DNA of 45,501 bases from an uncultured Bacteroidales bacterium. GTDB lineage: Bacteria > Bacteroidota > Bacteroidia > Bacteroidales > Muribaculaceae. Each line of letters starts with the position of its first letter. The first letter of the stretch is position 1. The notes beneath the pieces were generated by a model. That model had not been told where the DNA came from. It was given only the letters and a program-made list of their open reading frames with translations, and made no database searches. Of this stretch, positions 24,735-33,141 are shown in pieces. The DNA lies in contig CADBDH010000022.1 in NCBI GenBank assembly GCA_902793405.1, positions 1 through 45,501 of the forward strand, in the 5' to 3' direction. The position numbers were made by a program, and so were the translations under genes.

Positions 24735-26183
24735 CTATTTTCCTTCGAAAAGATTGCAAAGGAAGGTGCCAATCTGTTCCCTGATGCTGGCCTGGGAGCA
24801 TGTGAAATTGTTGACCAGCACGGCAAAGGCGTAATGCGGTTCCTGGGCGGGATAATAGCCCACATAGCACTGCACGTGGCGCATGCTTCCCGACTTGAGC
24901 GCAATCAGGTCGCTCAGGGGATTTTCCTTCAAGGTCTTGCCGGCACGTCCGGCGGCTGTGGGCATGAGGTCGCACAGGCGCACGCCGTCAAAGCGGCGGT
25001 GGGCCATCATCGAGAGCAACTCGCCAAAGAAGTTCACGGGAGCCTTGTTGGCTCGTGCCAGGCCGCTGCCGTCGTGCATGAACAGGGACTCGGCACTCAC
25101 GCCTTGCTGCTCCAGCCAGCGCTTGACGGCATCCACGCCGATGGCGTCCAGGTTAGAGGGCATGTTCTCCTGGCCCTTCATTTCCCATTCGCGGGTACCG
25201 ATGGCGCGGAGCAGGGCGTGGGCAAACATGTTGTCACTGCGGTCCAGCAGCGAGGTGATGATCTCGGTCAGCTCGGGCGACTTGTGCAGCACGAGCAAGG
25301 TCTGGGTGGCGCCATCCAGCTTGTCGCGCACCTCAACGTTGTAGTCGTAACGGATGCTGGGGGCCTTTAACAATGCCCGCTCCACACTGTCGACCAGCAT
25401 GGGTGCAGGGGTGGGGTTGGCATAGGTGTTGCTATAGCTCCTGCCTGTGGTCTCGCCAGTGAGCACCAGGGCGGGCATGCTGTAATTCAGGTAGGGGGTA
25501 ATGGCGTTGCGTCCACGGCTGCCACGGCAGCGGCTCACCACCTTGAGCCCCGGCACTGCAGGGCTGAACGAGGACTGCGCCACGCGGCCGCGGGAGTCGA
25601 GGGTGTAGGAGATGGTGACAAGGTTGTCATGGAAGCTCAAGGCATGGACGGCTGTGCCGTAATCGTAGGCCAGGTCGCCCACATCCCAAGTCTCGTCAAA
25701 GTAGGGGTAGGCATAGAGGCTGTCGTCGCCAATGACGGAACCCTCGACCGACGTGATGCCGCAGGCTTGCAGGGCGGCGATGATCTCATCGACAATGTTG
25801 GCCTGGCACGGCAGGAACACCGATCCCAACGTGGGGTCGCCCGTGCCGCGAATCACGATATTGCCCTTGAAGTGGTCGCCCTCGACCACACCGTCAAGAT
25901 AGACGGGCGTCTCGAAGCGGAAGTGCGGCCCCAGCAGCCCCAGTGCTGCCGACGAGACGACGGTCTTCATCGTCGAGGCGGTGATGTTGGCCTGTTCGGG
26001 ACGGTAGCTGGCAATGGTCTTGGCACTGTCCAGGTCGATGACGCTAACGCCCACCGAGGCATAACGCAACGAGCTGTGTGACACAAACTTGTCGACCGCT
26101 TCCTGAGCAGTATAAGCCCGTAGCTGCAGGGCGGTGGTCAGGGCGAGTGCAAGAATCGCGAGGGTTGAGATGGTTCTGTTCAT
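24735..26183 (-). CDS. dacB: D-Ala-D-Ala carboxypeptidase/endopeptidase (PBP4)
   Basis: The 482-residue protein has a signal peptide (to about residue 23, LQLRA) and the three motifs of class C penicillin-binding proteins. These are S70-TMK (ITASTMKTVV), the SDN triad (LDRSDNMFAHALL) and KSGS (LIALKSGSMRHVQCYVGY). Length and the extra domain between the first two motifs fit PBP4/DacB. It trims or cleaves peptidoglycan peptides in the periplasm. It follows the small HExxH protein gene by 28 bases. Confidence 0.93.
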   Translation of the reverse strand: MNRTISTLAILALALTTALQLRAYTAQEAVDKFVSHSSLRYASVGVSVIDLDSAKTIASYRPEQANITASTMKTVVSSAALGLLGPHFRFETPVYLDGVVEGDHFKGNIVIRGTGDPTLGSVFLPCQANIVDEIIAALQACGITSVEGSVIGDDSLYAYPYFDETWDVGDLAYDYGTAVHALSFHDNLVTISYTLDSRGRVAQSSFSPAVPGLKVVSRCRGSRGRNAITPYLNYSMPALVLTGETTGRSYSNTYANPTPAPMLVDSVERALLKAPSIRYDYNVEVRDKLDGATQTLLVLHKSPELTEIITSLLDRSDNMFAHALLRAIGTREWEMKGQENMPSNLDAIGVDAVKRWLEQQGVSAESLFMHDGSGLARANKAPVNFFGELLSMMAHRRFDGVRLCDLMPTAAGRAGKTLKENPLSDLIALKSGSMRHVQCYVGYYPAQEPHYAFAVLVNNFTCSQASIREQIGTFLCNLFEGK

Positions 26184-26211
26184 ATAATATAATGTGTAGT
26201 ATTATTTTGAG

Positions 26212-26541
26212 TTAATGTCGGGTCCGCTTCATATAACGGCGCCAGGAATAAGGGCGGCGTGAACGCAGGTAATCCAGATTGCGCTGGTTGGCGTATGCCT
26301 CACGCTCAAACGAGATGTTGCGGTAAGCGTTGCCGCGCATGGGCAGCCGCACCAGCCACTCCACCACATAGGCCATGTAGAAGAACACAAACAGCATCTC
26401 GCGCTGCTGCGCCGTGTGGATGCGCTCGTGGTTCATCAGCTCATTGCTCAGGTACACGCCCGGATGCACAAACAAGACACCCATCAGGTTGATGGCCGTA
26501 AAGCCGCGGAAAGGCAATATGCTGGTACGGACAATTTTCAC
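26212..26541 (-). CDS. Small HExxH-motif membrane-associated protein
   Basis: I place the start at GTG 26541, giving 109 residues (M-KIVRTSILPFRGF); GTG 26547 overlaps the promoter. The motif NHERIHTAQQREM contains HExxH, followed by a hydrophobic stretch (LFVFFYMAYVVEWLVRL) and, further on, SFEREAYANQ with a possible third zinc ligand. The motif suggests a minimal zinc-metallopeptidase core, but activity is inference. Similar short proteins are common in Bacteroidetes. It is followed by dacB at 28 bases, hinting at a role in the envelope. Confidence 0.75.
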   Translation of the reverse strand: MKIVRTSILPFRGFTAINLMGVLFVHPGVYLSNELMNHERIHTAQQREMLFVFFYMAYVVEWLVRLPMRGNAYRNISFEREAYANQRNLDYLRSRRPYSWRRYMKRTRH

Positions 26542-26546
26542 GGGCA

Positions 26547-26554
26547 CAAAGTTA
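26547..26554 (-). promoter_or_regulatory. -7 element overlapping the 5' end of a leaderless gene
   Basis: TAACTTTG on the minus strand ends at 26547. Initiation about four bases later, near 26543, would place GTG 26541 at the very 5' end of the mRNA. The -33 element is weak. Confidence 0.5.
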
Positions 26555-26726
26555 CAATAATTTTTTAGTTTTTGCCGCCTGCTCTATGGCTTCGGGTCGA
26601 CAAGAAGCTTTTTTCGTGGGTTGAAGTAAGGGCGTTTTTAGGTGCGTTAGTCCCAAAAACACATAAAAAAGAAGCCGAAAATAGTTATTTGTCGCGTTTT
26701 GTTATGGGATTTTAACTAAAATGATG

Positions 26727-26734
26727 TATTTTTG
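26727..26734 (+). promoter_or_regulatory. -7 element of the S-component gene
   Basis: TATTTTTG matches the consensus; a TTTG at 26698-26701 is 25 bases away, longer than usual. The leader would be about 35 bases, too short for a typical riboswitch. Confidence 0.45.
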
Positions 26735-26773
26735 TCGGTTGAAATAACCAAAAAACAGCTTGATTAGAGAATT

Positions 26774-27349
26774 ATGGAGAGAGTCGTAAAAGTTTTGGCT
26801 TTGGCCTTTTTATATGTTATTGCAGTTTCGGTGGTGGAATTGGTAGGATTCTATCATCCGTTCTTCTGGACCTATAGTGCGGTGTTTGCTGCCGTTCTTG
26901 CTGCATGGCCCTACTTCAAGCTGTGCCAAACCCATCCCATGCCCGGCATGGCCATCCTGTGTGCTGTCTTGCTGCTGATGGTCAATTTCATCTTTGGCCA
27001 GGGACATGAGTATTTTGCGCTGGGCTGTGTCGTCCTGGGCTGCATTGCCGAGGGCTTGCGCAAGCTGTTCGGCAACTATCGCGGTGTCAAGGGCGTGATT
27101 ACGAGCTACGTGGTCATGTCGCTCATCCCCTTCACCAAGAGTATTGTGCTGTGGATTGATTATGACACGGCAATGGAACTGATTATCAGCAACATGGGCG
27201 ATATCTATGCTGCCGTTATGGGCCGCATGCTCTCCAAGTATATGTTCATGGCTATGGTGGTGCTCACAGTTGTCTTTGCATTCATCACTATCTGGATGCT
27301 CACCCGCAACTGGCACCCGCGTGACAACAGGTACGACTACGTGGATTAA
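26774..27349 (+). CDS. MptD/Trep_Strep-type ECF transporter S component
   Basis: This 191-residue membrane protein has five or six hydrophobic helices. Its layout recalls Trep_Strep/MptD-type substrate-binding components of energy-coupling-factor transporters, with the YSAVFAAVLAAWPYF stretch and the GCIAEGLRKLFGNYRGVKG loop. The substrate is unknown. No EcfA ATPases or EcfT are adjacent, so it would rely on a shared module elsewhere. The family call is by resemblance only. It is convergent with the dehydratase gene at 27427. Confidence 0.65.
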   Translation: MERVVKVLALAFLYVIAVSVVELVGFYHPFFWTYSAVFAAVLAAWPYFKLCQTHPMPGMAILCAVLLLMVNFIFGQGHEYFALGCVVLGCIAEGLRKLFGNYRGVKGVITSYVVMSLIPFTKSIVLWIDYDTAMELIISNMGDIYAAVMGRMLSKYMFMAMVVLTVVFAFITIWMLTRNWHPRDNRYDYVD

Positions 27350-27426
27350 GTCGTCCCTTCACAAATCCCGTTAAGTAATAAGTCTTTGATTATCGGTGCT
27401 CTGCCGGTGTGGTGGCCCTTTGGCTG

Positions 27427-29424
27427 TCACTCGGCCTTGAGCTGTACCGGTGTGGGCGAGGGCGTGATGATCTCGCCTTCAATTTCCTTGTCGATGGACT
27501 CGAACTTGCTGTGCTGGCTCTTGTACTCGGGCACAAACTCCTTCATGGCGTAAATCATGCCGTGGATGTCGCCTGCGTTAGCCAGTTGGATGATCCTCTC
27601 GATATTGTCGCACACGTCCTTGTAATCGTAGGTCTTGACCTTGGCGATCATGATCTTCTTGTTGACGGTGGCGGTGGTCTTCTCCTTGTCGTTGAGCAGC
27701 TCCTCGTAGAGTTTCTCGCCGGGACGCAGGCCGATTTCCTCGATCTTGATGTCCACGTCGGGCTTGAGACCGGCCAGCGCGATCATGCGGCGGGCCATGT
27801 CATAGATCTTGACAGGCTCACCCATGTCAAAGATGTAAATTTCGCCACCACTGCCCATGCAGCCGGCTTCGAGCACGAGCGAGCAGGCCTCGGGGATGGT
27901 CATGAAGTAGCGTATAATCTCCTTGTGGGTCACGGTCACGGGGCCACCTGCCGCAATCTGCTTGCGGAACAGGGGAATAACCGAACCGTTGCTGCCCAGC
28001 ACGTTGCCAAAACGTGTGGTGATGAACTGCGTCTTCTTGCCCTGCTTGCTGGCCTCGAAGAACAGCGACTGGCAATAAATCTCGGCCAGACGCTTGGTGC
28101 AACCCATCACGTTGGTGGGGTTCACCGCCTTGTCGGTCGAGATCATCACAAACTTGTACACGCCATATTTCAATGCCAGGTCGGCCACGTTGCGCGTGCC
28201 CATCACGTTGGCCAGTATGGCCTCGGTGGGATTGATTTCCATCATCGGCACGTGCTTGTAGGCGGCGGCATGGAAGACATAGCACGGGCGGAACTTGGCG
28301 AAGGCCTCCTCGACGCGGGCACGGTTGCGCACGTCGCCCATGATGAGCTCGATGTCGGCATTGGGATGGTTCTTCTTCATCTCCAGCGAGATGTCGTGCA
28401 TGGGCGTCTCGGCTTGGTCAAACAGCACGATCTTGCTGGCGCCGTAGTTGGCCACCTGATTGACAATCTCGCTGCCGATAGAGCCGCAGGCACCGGTGAT
28501 AAGCACACAGGCGCCGTTGATATGCTCCTTGACGAGCGGATTGTTCAGCACGATGGGGTCGCGGCCCAGCAGGTCCTCGATCTGGACCTCTTTAATAAAG
28601 GTGGAGATGTTGGTGTCGGATTCCTTGTCCTGCTCAAACTCGGCAACCTTGTTCATCGCCAGCAGTGAGATGTCGTTCTTGATGAAGTAGTCGGCAAATC
28701 CGCTGGACATCAGGTTGTTGCTCTTGGCGTCAAAAATCAGGGCGTCGATATCGTTCTTGGCAAACACTTCGGCCATATTAGACGGGTCAAAGCGATAGAC
28801 CTTGAAGCCGTTGATCTCGGTGTTGTCCTGCCCCGACTTGATGCTGAGCAGTCCCACGGGCAGGTATTTGCCGCCAATCTCGCCCTTGAGTGCGTTGGCC
28901 AGGAATACCGACCCGAACGATGTACCCAGCACGAGTACGCGTTTGCGCCCCTTGGTGGCGCTGTTCATGCGCATGTACAAGTACTTGATACACAGTCGTT
29001 CAATCATCATCAGCGAGAATGTCAACGCACCGATGACCAGGATGTCCCAGAACTTGAGACTGGTCGAATCCCAGAGGACAAGTCTCACGACATTGATGCC
29101 CACCAGTATCGCAATCGATACCGCGACGACCATAAAGATGCGGTACAGGTCCTCGATGACCGATAACCTGATAACGCAGGTGTAACTCTTGGAAATATAG
29201 CTGACGAGGAAATATACAATCAATACCAGAGCGCCGTTGATGAGGATGTCGGTGCGTCCTGTAACGGCCCCTGTCGAGTACATGCCGGCCACGACTGTTG
29301 TTACAAAACAGGCCAGGACAATGAGCATGTCAAGCATCAGGATGATCCATCGAGGTGTCGATTTGACCTTGAATGTACGGAACAACCTCAGGTTCAATAT
29401 ATTGTCTATGATCCGATCTATCAT
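27427..29424 (-). CDS. Membrane nucleotide-sugar 4,6-dehydratase (PglF/WbpM-like)
   Basis: The 665-residue protein starts with four transmembrane helices (about 25-150). A linker Rossmann domain (about 160-260, KRVLVLGTSFGSVF) follows, then the extended SDR domain with TGACGSIGSE (310-319), HAAAYKHVP (386-393) and STDKAVNPTNVMGCTKR (429-445). The last replaces the classic YxxxK with the M-K arrangement of UDP-GlcNAc 4,6-dehydratases. The likely product is UDP-4-keto-6-deoxy-GlcNAc for capsule, O-antigen or protein glycans. It is a single gene with its own promoter, outside any glycan cluster visible here. Confidence 0.93.
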   Translation of the reverse strand: MIDRIIDNILNLRLFRTFKVKSTPRWIILMLDMLIVLACFVTTVVAGMYSTGAVTGRTDILINGALVLIVYFLVSYISKSYTCVIRLSVIEDLYRIFMVVAVSIAILVGINVVRLVLWDSTSLKFWDILVIGALTFSLMMIERLCIKYLYMRMNSATKGRKRVLVLGTSFGSVFLANALKGEIGGKYLPVGLLSIKSGQDNTEINGFKVYRFDPSNMAEVFAKNDIDALIFDAKSNNLMSSGFADYFIKNDISLLAMNKVAEFEQDKESDTNISTFIKEVQIEDLLGRDPIVLNNPLVKEHINGACVLITGACGSIGSEIVNQVANYGASKIVLFDQAETPMHDISLEMKKNHPNADIELIMGDVRNRARVEEAFAKFRPCYVFHAAAYKHVPMMEINPTEAILANVMGTRNVADLALKYGVYKFVMISTDKAVNPTNVMGCTKRLAEIYCQSLFFEASKQGKKTQFITTRFGNVLGSNGSVIPLFRKQIAAGGPVTVTHKEIIRYFMTIPEACSLVLEAGCMGSGGEIYIFDMGEPVKIYDMARRMIALAGLKPDVDIKIEEIGLRPGEKLYEELLNDKEKTTATVNKKIMIAKVKTYDYKDVCDNIERIIQLANAGDIHGMIYAMKEFVPEYKSQHSKFESIDKEIEGEIITPSPTPVQLKAE

Positions 29425-29516
29425 AATAATCTTATGTGTTCATGTGCCTGATTAATAGGGTTTTAGCTTAGCTTTTATAATGAAAAACTATAGTATAAGG
29501 CCTAATTTCAGGATTA

Positions 29517-29547
29517 CAAAAGTAACTATTTATTTTCAATTAACAAC
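29517..29547 (-). promoter_or_regulatory. Promoter of the dehydratase gene
   Basis: On the minus strand, GTTG (29547-29544), a 19-base spacer and TACTTTTG (29524-29517). It is divergent from the promoter at 29595, with about 50 bases between. Confidence 0.6.
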
Positions 29548-29594
29548 AATCTGTCGAAAAAATCGTTTCAATCAAAAAATATAGCCCCAAATCG

Positions 29595-29624
29595 TTTGAA
29601 TAAGCGATAAAATGAGTAACTTTG
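29595..29624 (+). promoter_or_regulatory. Promoter of the PCMD/calycin/dockerin operon
   Basis: TTTG (29595-29598), an 18-base spacer and TAACTTTG (29617-29624) match the consensus. The box overlaps the ATG at 29612, so that codon cannot be the start; initiation near 29628 leaves about 22 bases before ATG 29651. Confidence 0.75.
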
Positions 29625-29650
29625 CAAGTTTGAAACAAAGAATTAATGTA

Positions 29651-30823
29651 ATGTGCGACATTTTTCATGGAATTAAGACGCTCGCCGTGGTGGCCAGTTG
29701 TCTGATAATGACGATATTATGTTCTTCGTGCTTTGGCGATGAACCTGACGGTTGTGAGGCCGATATCGAAACCGTAACCTTGCATGTGAATAACCCTGGG
29801 GATTTCTTTTTCCAGGCGACCGATTCGATGCAGACGGTGTTCTCGACCGACAGCGTCATCACTTTTGCCGTGCGTGGCGATGCCGATGTGACGGCCTTAT
29901 CGCCCGTGCTCACCTTGTCGGCCGGTGCCACGGTGAGTCCCGCCAGTGGCAGTACCCATGACTTCTCGAATGGTCCCGTGACCTATACCGTGACGTCACA
30001 GGACGGCAAGTGGCATCGCAACTACCGCGTGAACATCGTCCCCACGATGGTGACCGTGACCGACACGTTGCGCTACGACTTTGAGCACTACGAGTTGGAG
30101 ACCGCCACCCAGCGCTACTACATGTGGCACAATCTGTTGCCCGACGGCACGCTGGGCAACGACTGGGCGACCGCCAACGCCGGTTATCGCATCTCGATGA
30201 GCACCGCTGCCCCCATGGATTATCCCACCACGCCGCTGGCCCAAGGCTATGACGGAGCTGCCGTATGCCTGATGACCCGCGACACGGGCCCCTTTGGCCA
30301 CATGGCCAATAAGCGTCTGGCCGCTGGCAATATGTTCCTGGGCACCTTCGACATCAGGATCGCGATGAGCGACCACCTGCACGCCACCCGTTTCGGCATC
30401 CCGTTCACCGACCGTCCCGACCACTTCACGGGTTACTATACCTATGAGCCCGGCCCTACGGTGCAGGACTTCAACGGCAATCCCATTGCCGGCCGCACCG
30501 ACTCGGCCTCGGTCTATGCGGTGTTCTACCGCAATCATGACGCCGACGGCAACGAGGTGGTGCTCTATGGCGACAATGTGCTGTCGAGCGACCTGCTCGT
30601 GGCTGTTGCCAACCTGGGTTATGTGAAGCCCACGACAACGTGGACCGCCTGGGACGTGAAGTTTGAATACCGCCAGGAAGTGGACGAGCAGCTGCTTGCC
30701 AACCGTGGCTACAGCCTGTCCATCGTATTCTCGTCGAGCGCCAGCGGAGGCGACTTCATCGGCGCCATCGGCAGCAGGCTGTGTGTGGATAAGGTGAGAC
30801 TCATCTGCACGCATGAAGAATGA
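29651..30823 (+). CDS. PCMD domain lipoprotein
   Basis: From ATG 29651 the protein has 390 residues. Its lipoprotein signal (VVASCLIMTILCSSC) ends at a cysteine near residue 27. An Ig-like domain (about 30-130, ending VTYTVTSQDGKWHRNYRVNI) precedes the PCMD domain (about 140-388). The latter begins RYDFEHYELE and ends with FSSSASGGDFIGAIGSRLCVDKVRLIC, the usual pattern of this putative carbohydrate-metabolism domain. It is probably tethered to the outer membrane. It opens a four-gene operon; the next gene starts 28 bases on. The domain's true activity is not known. Confidence 0.85.
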   Translation: MCDIFHGIKTLAVVASCLIMTILCSSCFGDEPDGCEADIETVTLHVNNPGDFFFQATDSMQTVFSTDSVITFAVRGDADVTALSPVLTLSAGATVSPASGSTHDFSNGPVTYTVTSQDGKWHRNYRVNIVPTMVTVTDTLRYDFEHYELETATQRYYMWHNLLPDGTLGNDWATANAGYRISMSTAAPMDYPTTPLAQGYDGAAVCLMTRDTGPFGHMANKRLAAGNMFLGTFDIRIAMSDHLHATRFGIPFTDRPDHFTGYYTYEPGPTVQDFNGNPIAGRTDSASVYAVFYRNHDADGNEVVLYGDNVLSSDLLVAVANLGYVKPTTTWTAWDVKFEYRQEVDEQLLANRGYSLSIVFSSSASGGDFIGAIGSRLCVDKVRLICTHEE

Positions 30824-30851
30824 ACCCGCACAACAAAACATTGACATTAAA

Positions 30852-31604
30852 ATGACTATCAAGAGAATCATAACCGCCGCACTGTTCATTGCCGTCATGG
30901 CCATGGGCATGAGCGCCTCGGTGCTCGACAGCGTCCACTATGACGTTCGCCTGGGCTATGCTTTGGGCGGTACCATACCCTCACACATCGGCAAGGAAAT
31001 CAGGGGCATCAACAGCTACCGTCCCGGCTTTAACTTCACCGTCGCTGCCGGGGCCACCTATTCGTTCAATGAGCATTGGGCGCTGCACTCGGGACTGCGC
31101 TTCGAGTTGGGTGGCATGGATGCCGACAGCCGCGTCAAGAACTACGACATCGAGGTCGTGCGTGGCGACGAGTCGCTCAGTGGCATCTTTAACGGCAACG
31201 TACGCATCAAGAGCGCGCAACGCCGCATCACCTTGCCCATCCAGGCCCAGTACAACGTCAACAAGAAGTTGGCTGTGCGTGGTGGCTTCTTCATGGGCTG
31301 GCTCACCAACCGCCGCTTCTGGGGATGGGCCTATGACGGCTATCTGCGTGAGGGCACACCCGTGGGACCCAAGATTGAAATGGGTTCTGAGCCAGGCGAC
31401 CGCGGCGACTTTGACTTCGACGCCAACATGCGTCACATGCAGTGGGGCCTCGACGTGGGCGCCGACTGGCGATTCACTCATCGATGGGGAGCCTTTGTCG
31501 AGTTGACCTACGGCTTCAGCAACATCTTCAAGAGCGACTTCCACTCTGTCATGCCGTTGCGCCCCCTTTATGGTACCTTGGGAGTCTCATATCGCATTAA
31601 ATAA
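30852..31604 (+). CDS. PorT-like outer-membrane beta-barrel protein
   Basis: ATG 30852 gives 250 residues with a signal peptide (MTIKRIITAALFIAVMAMGMSA). The mature part alternates hydrophobic strands and turns (YDVRLGYALGG, FNFTVAAGATYSFNEHWAL, KLAVRGGFFMGWLT, YGTLGVSYRIK) and ends in the aromatic-plus-Lys pattern of outer-membrane barrels. It sits between two PCMD-containing genes. It may form a membrane partner for them; this is inferred from position only. Confidence 0.8.
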   Translation: MTIKRIITAALFIAVMAMGMSASVLDSVHYDVRLGYALGGTIPSHIGKEIRGINSYRPGFNFTVAAGATYSFNEHWALHSGLRFELGGMDADSRVKNYDIEVVRGDESLSGIFNGNVRIKSAQRRITLPIQAQYNVNKKLAVRGGFFMGWLTNRRFWGWAYDGYLREGTPVGPKIEMGSEPGDRGDFDFDANMRHMQWGLDVGADWRFTHRWGAFVELTYGFSNIFKSDFHSVMPLRPLYGTLGVSYRIK

Positions 31605-31647
31605 CATTATTATAAACAAACTCTTTTTTAAACTCATTTATTAAAAA

Positions 31648-33111
31648 ATGAAGAATTCAATTCTCACCCTTTTGTTGGCACTGACGACCGTGTTGGCCCT
31701 CAATGCCGAGACTTTTACCGGCAATATCGTTGTCAACCGTAACGGTCAGACCTACAACTCGGTTGTGACGGTCACCGCTACCCAGCAGGCCGACGGCTTG
31801 AACACCCTCGTGCTGCAGGTGCCCTTGTTCGGCACAATGACTATGACCGACGTCCCCTCGTCCTACCGCCGTGGCGTTACCGTCTATAGCGCCGTGCGTG
31901 ACGTGAACACCAACTTCGGTGTGATGACCACTACCGTTTTTGCCCGCACCTATGACGGCATGATGGCTGCCAACGTTGCCATTCCCGCCCAGAACGCCAC
32001 CATGTGGTTCAACACCGTGGGCGACTACTTCCAGCTGCCCAACAGCGATATGGAGTCCTGGACCAACGCTTACGGCGAGCCCGACCGCTGGCACGGCTTC
32101 AAGACTGCCACCGGCACCTATGCCGGCATGTCTTCAGGTTTGGTCTCACTCGAGCAGAGCGATGATGTGCGCGAGGGAGCTACAGGTCACAGCGCTGTGA
32201 TGACGGCTGGCTCGGTATTAACAGCTATTGCCAACGGCACGATGACCAATGGCCGCCTTAATGCAGGCTCGCCGTTTGCCACCAGCACTGCAAACCATGC
32301 CGAGATGGATATGGCCAATGGCACTGACGATTTCTACATGCCCTTGCATGCCAAGCCCGACAAGTTCAACGTGTGGTTGAAATATACCAATTCTAATTCT
32401 AACCACAAGGCGAGTGTGAGCGTCAAGACCTTTGACGGCACCTATTATCAGGAGCCTACCGACAAGACCTACACCAACCTCTCGGGTAGCATCGTGGGCG
32501 GTCCGATTCCCGCTGGCGACTGGACTTTCTATTCCTTCCCCTTTGATTACGCCAGCTATGCTGCCAATGGCGCTGCCAGCGATGCCATCTTCGTTACCTT
32601 CTCGACCAACGGCACGCCCGGTCAGGGTAACAAGGGCGACCAGCTCTTTGTCGATGACATGGAACTGGTTTACTTGGCCGAGATGACCGACCTGCGCTAT
32701 CAGCACGTGACCATCGAGGGCTGGAATCCCGCCGTGACCGAGTACAACATCCAGATGGCCAACGTGCCCAACCTTGACGACTTCGACGCCACGGTAACTG
32801 GCGAGAGCGCTCTTGTTCTCAAGTCGATGGAGCAGAATGCCGATGGCACCTACCGCATCGCCATCAGCGCTATTCCTGCCGACTTGCAGGCTGCCACTTG
32901 CTATATCATCAACGTGACTGTGGCCAGCTTCATCAAGGGTGACGTCAACAACGACGGTGCCGTCAACATCAGCGATGTGACCGTTCTGATTGACTACCTG
33001 CTGAAGGGCAGTGGCGAAATCAACATGCAGGCTGCCGATTTCGACAACTCCGGCTCCATCAACATCAGCGATGTGACCGACCTGATCGACTACCTGTTGT
33101 CTGGACATTAA
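31648..33111 (+). CDS. Secreted calycin-like, PCMD-like and dockerin protein
   Basis: The 487-residue protein has a signal peptide (MKNSILTLLLALTTVLALNA). Residues ~22-125 form a calycin-like beta-barrel domain similar to the next gene's product. A PCMD-like domain follows (about 130-350: LPNSDMESW, PDRWHGF, DKFNVWLKYTN, GDQLFVDDMELVYL). A short Ig-like segment leads to two dockerin-type repeats at the end (GDVNNDGAVNISDV and DFDNSGSINISDV, each followed by LIDYLL). All three modules point to a surface or secreted role; the partner of the dockerin is unknown. It lies 43 bases after the barrel gene. Confidence 0.85.
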   Translation: MKNSILTLLLALTTVLALNAETFTGNIVVNRNGQTYNSVVTVTATQQADGLNTLVLQVPLFGTMTMTDVPSSYRRGVTVYSAVRDVNTNFGVMTTTVFARTYDGMMAANVAIPAQNATMWFNTVGDYFQLPNSDMESWTNAYGEPDRWHGFKTATGTYAGMSSGLVSLEQSDDVREGATGHSAVMTAGSVLTAIANGTMTNGRLNAGSPFATSTANHAEMDMANGTDDFYMPLHAKPDKFNVWLKYTNSNSNHKASVSVKTFDGTYYQEPTDKTYTNLSGSIVGGPIPAGDWTFYSFPFDYASYAANGAASDAIFVTFSTNGTPGQGNKGDQLFVDDMELVYLAEMTDLRYQHVTIEGWNPAVTEYNIQMANVPNLDDFDATVTGESALVLKSMEQNADGTYRIAISAIPADLQAATCYIINVTVASFIKGDVNNDGAVNISDVTVLIDYLLKGSGEINMQAADFDNSGSINISDVTDLIDYLLSGH

Positions 33112-33141
33112 TCATCAAATCACACATAATTAAGAATTGCA

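Noticed and set aside
26580-26773. Riboswitch upstream of the S-component gene
   Set aside because: The promoter at 26727 leaves only about 35 bases of leader, and no known aptamer pattern is visible.
27409-28668. Plus-strand ORF opposite the dehydratase
   Set aside because: His/Val/Asp-rich antisense shadow of conserved SDR motifs.
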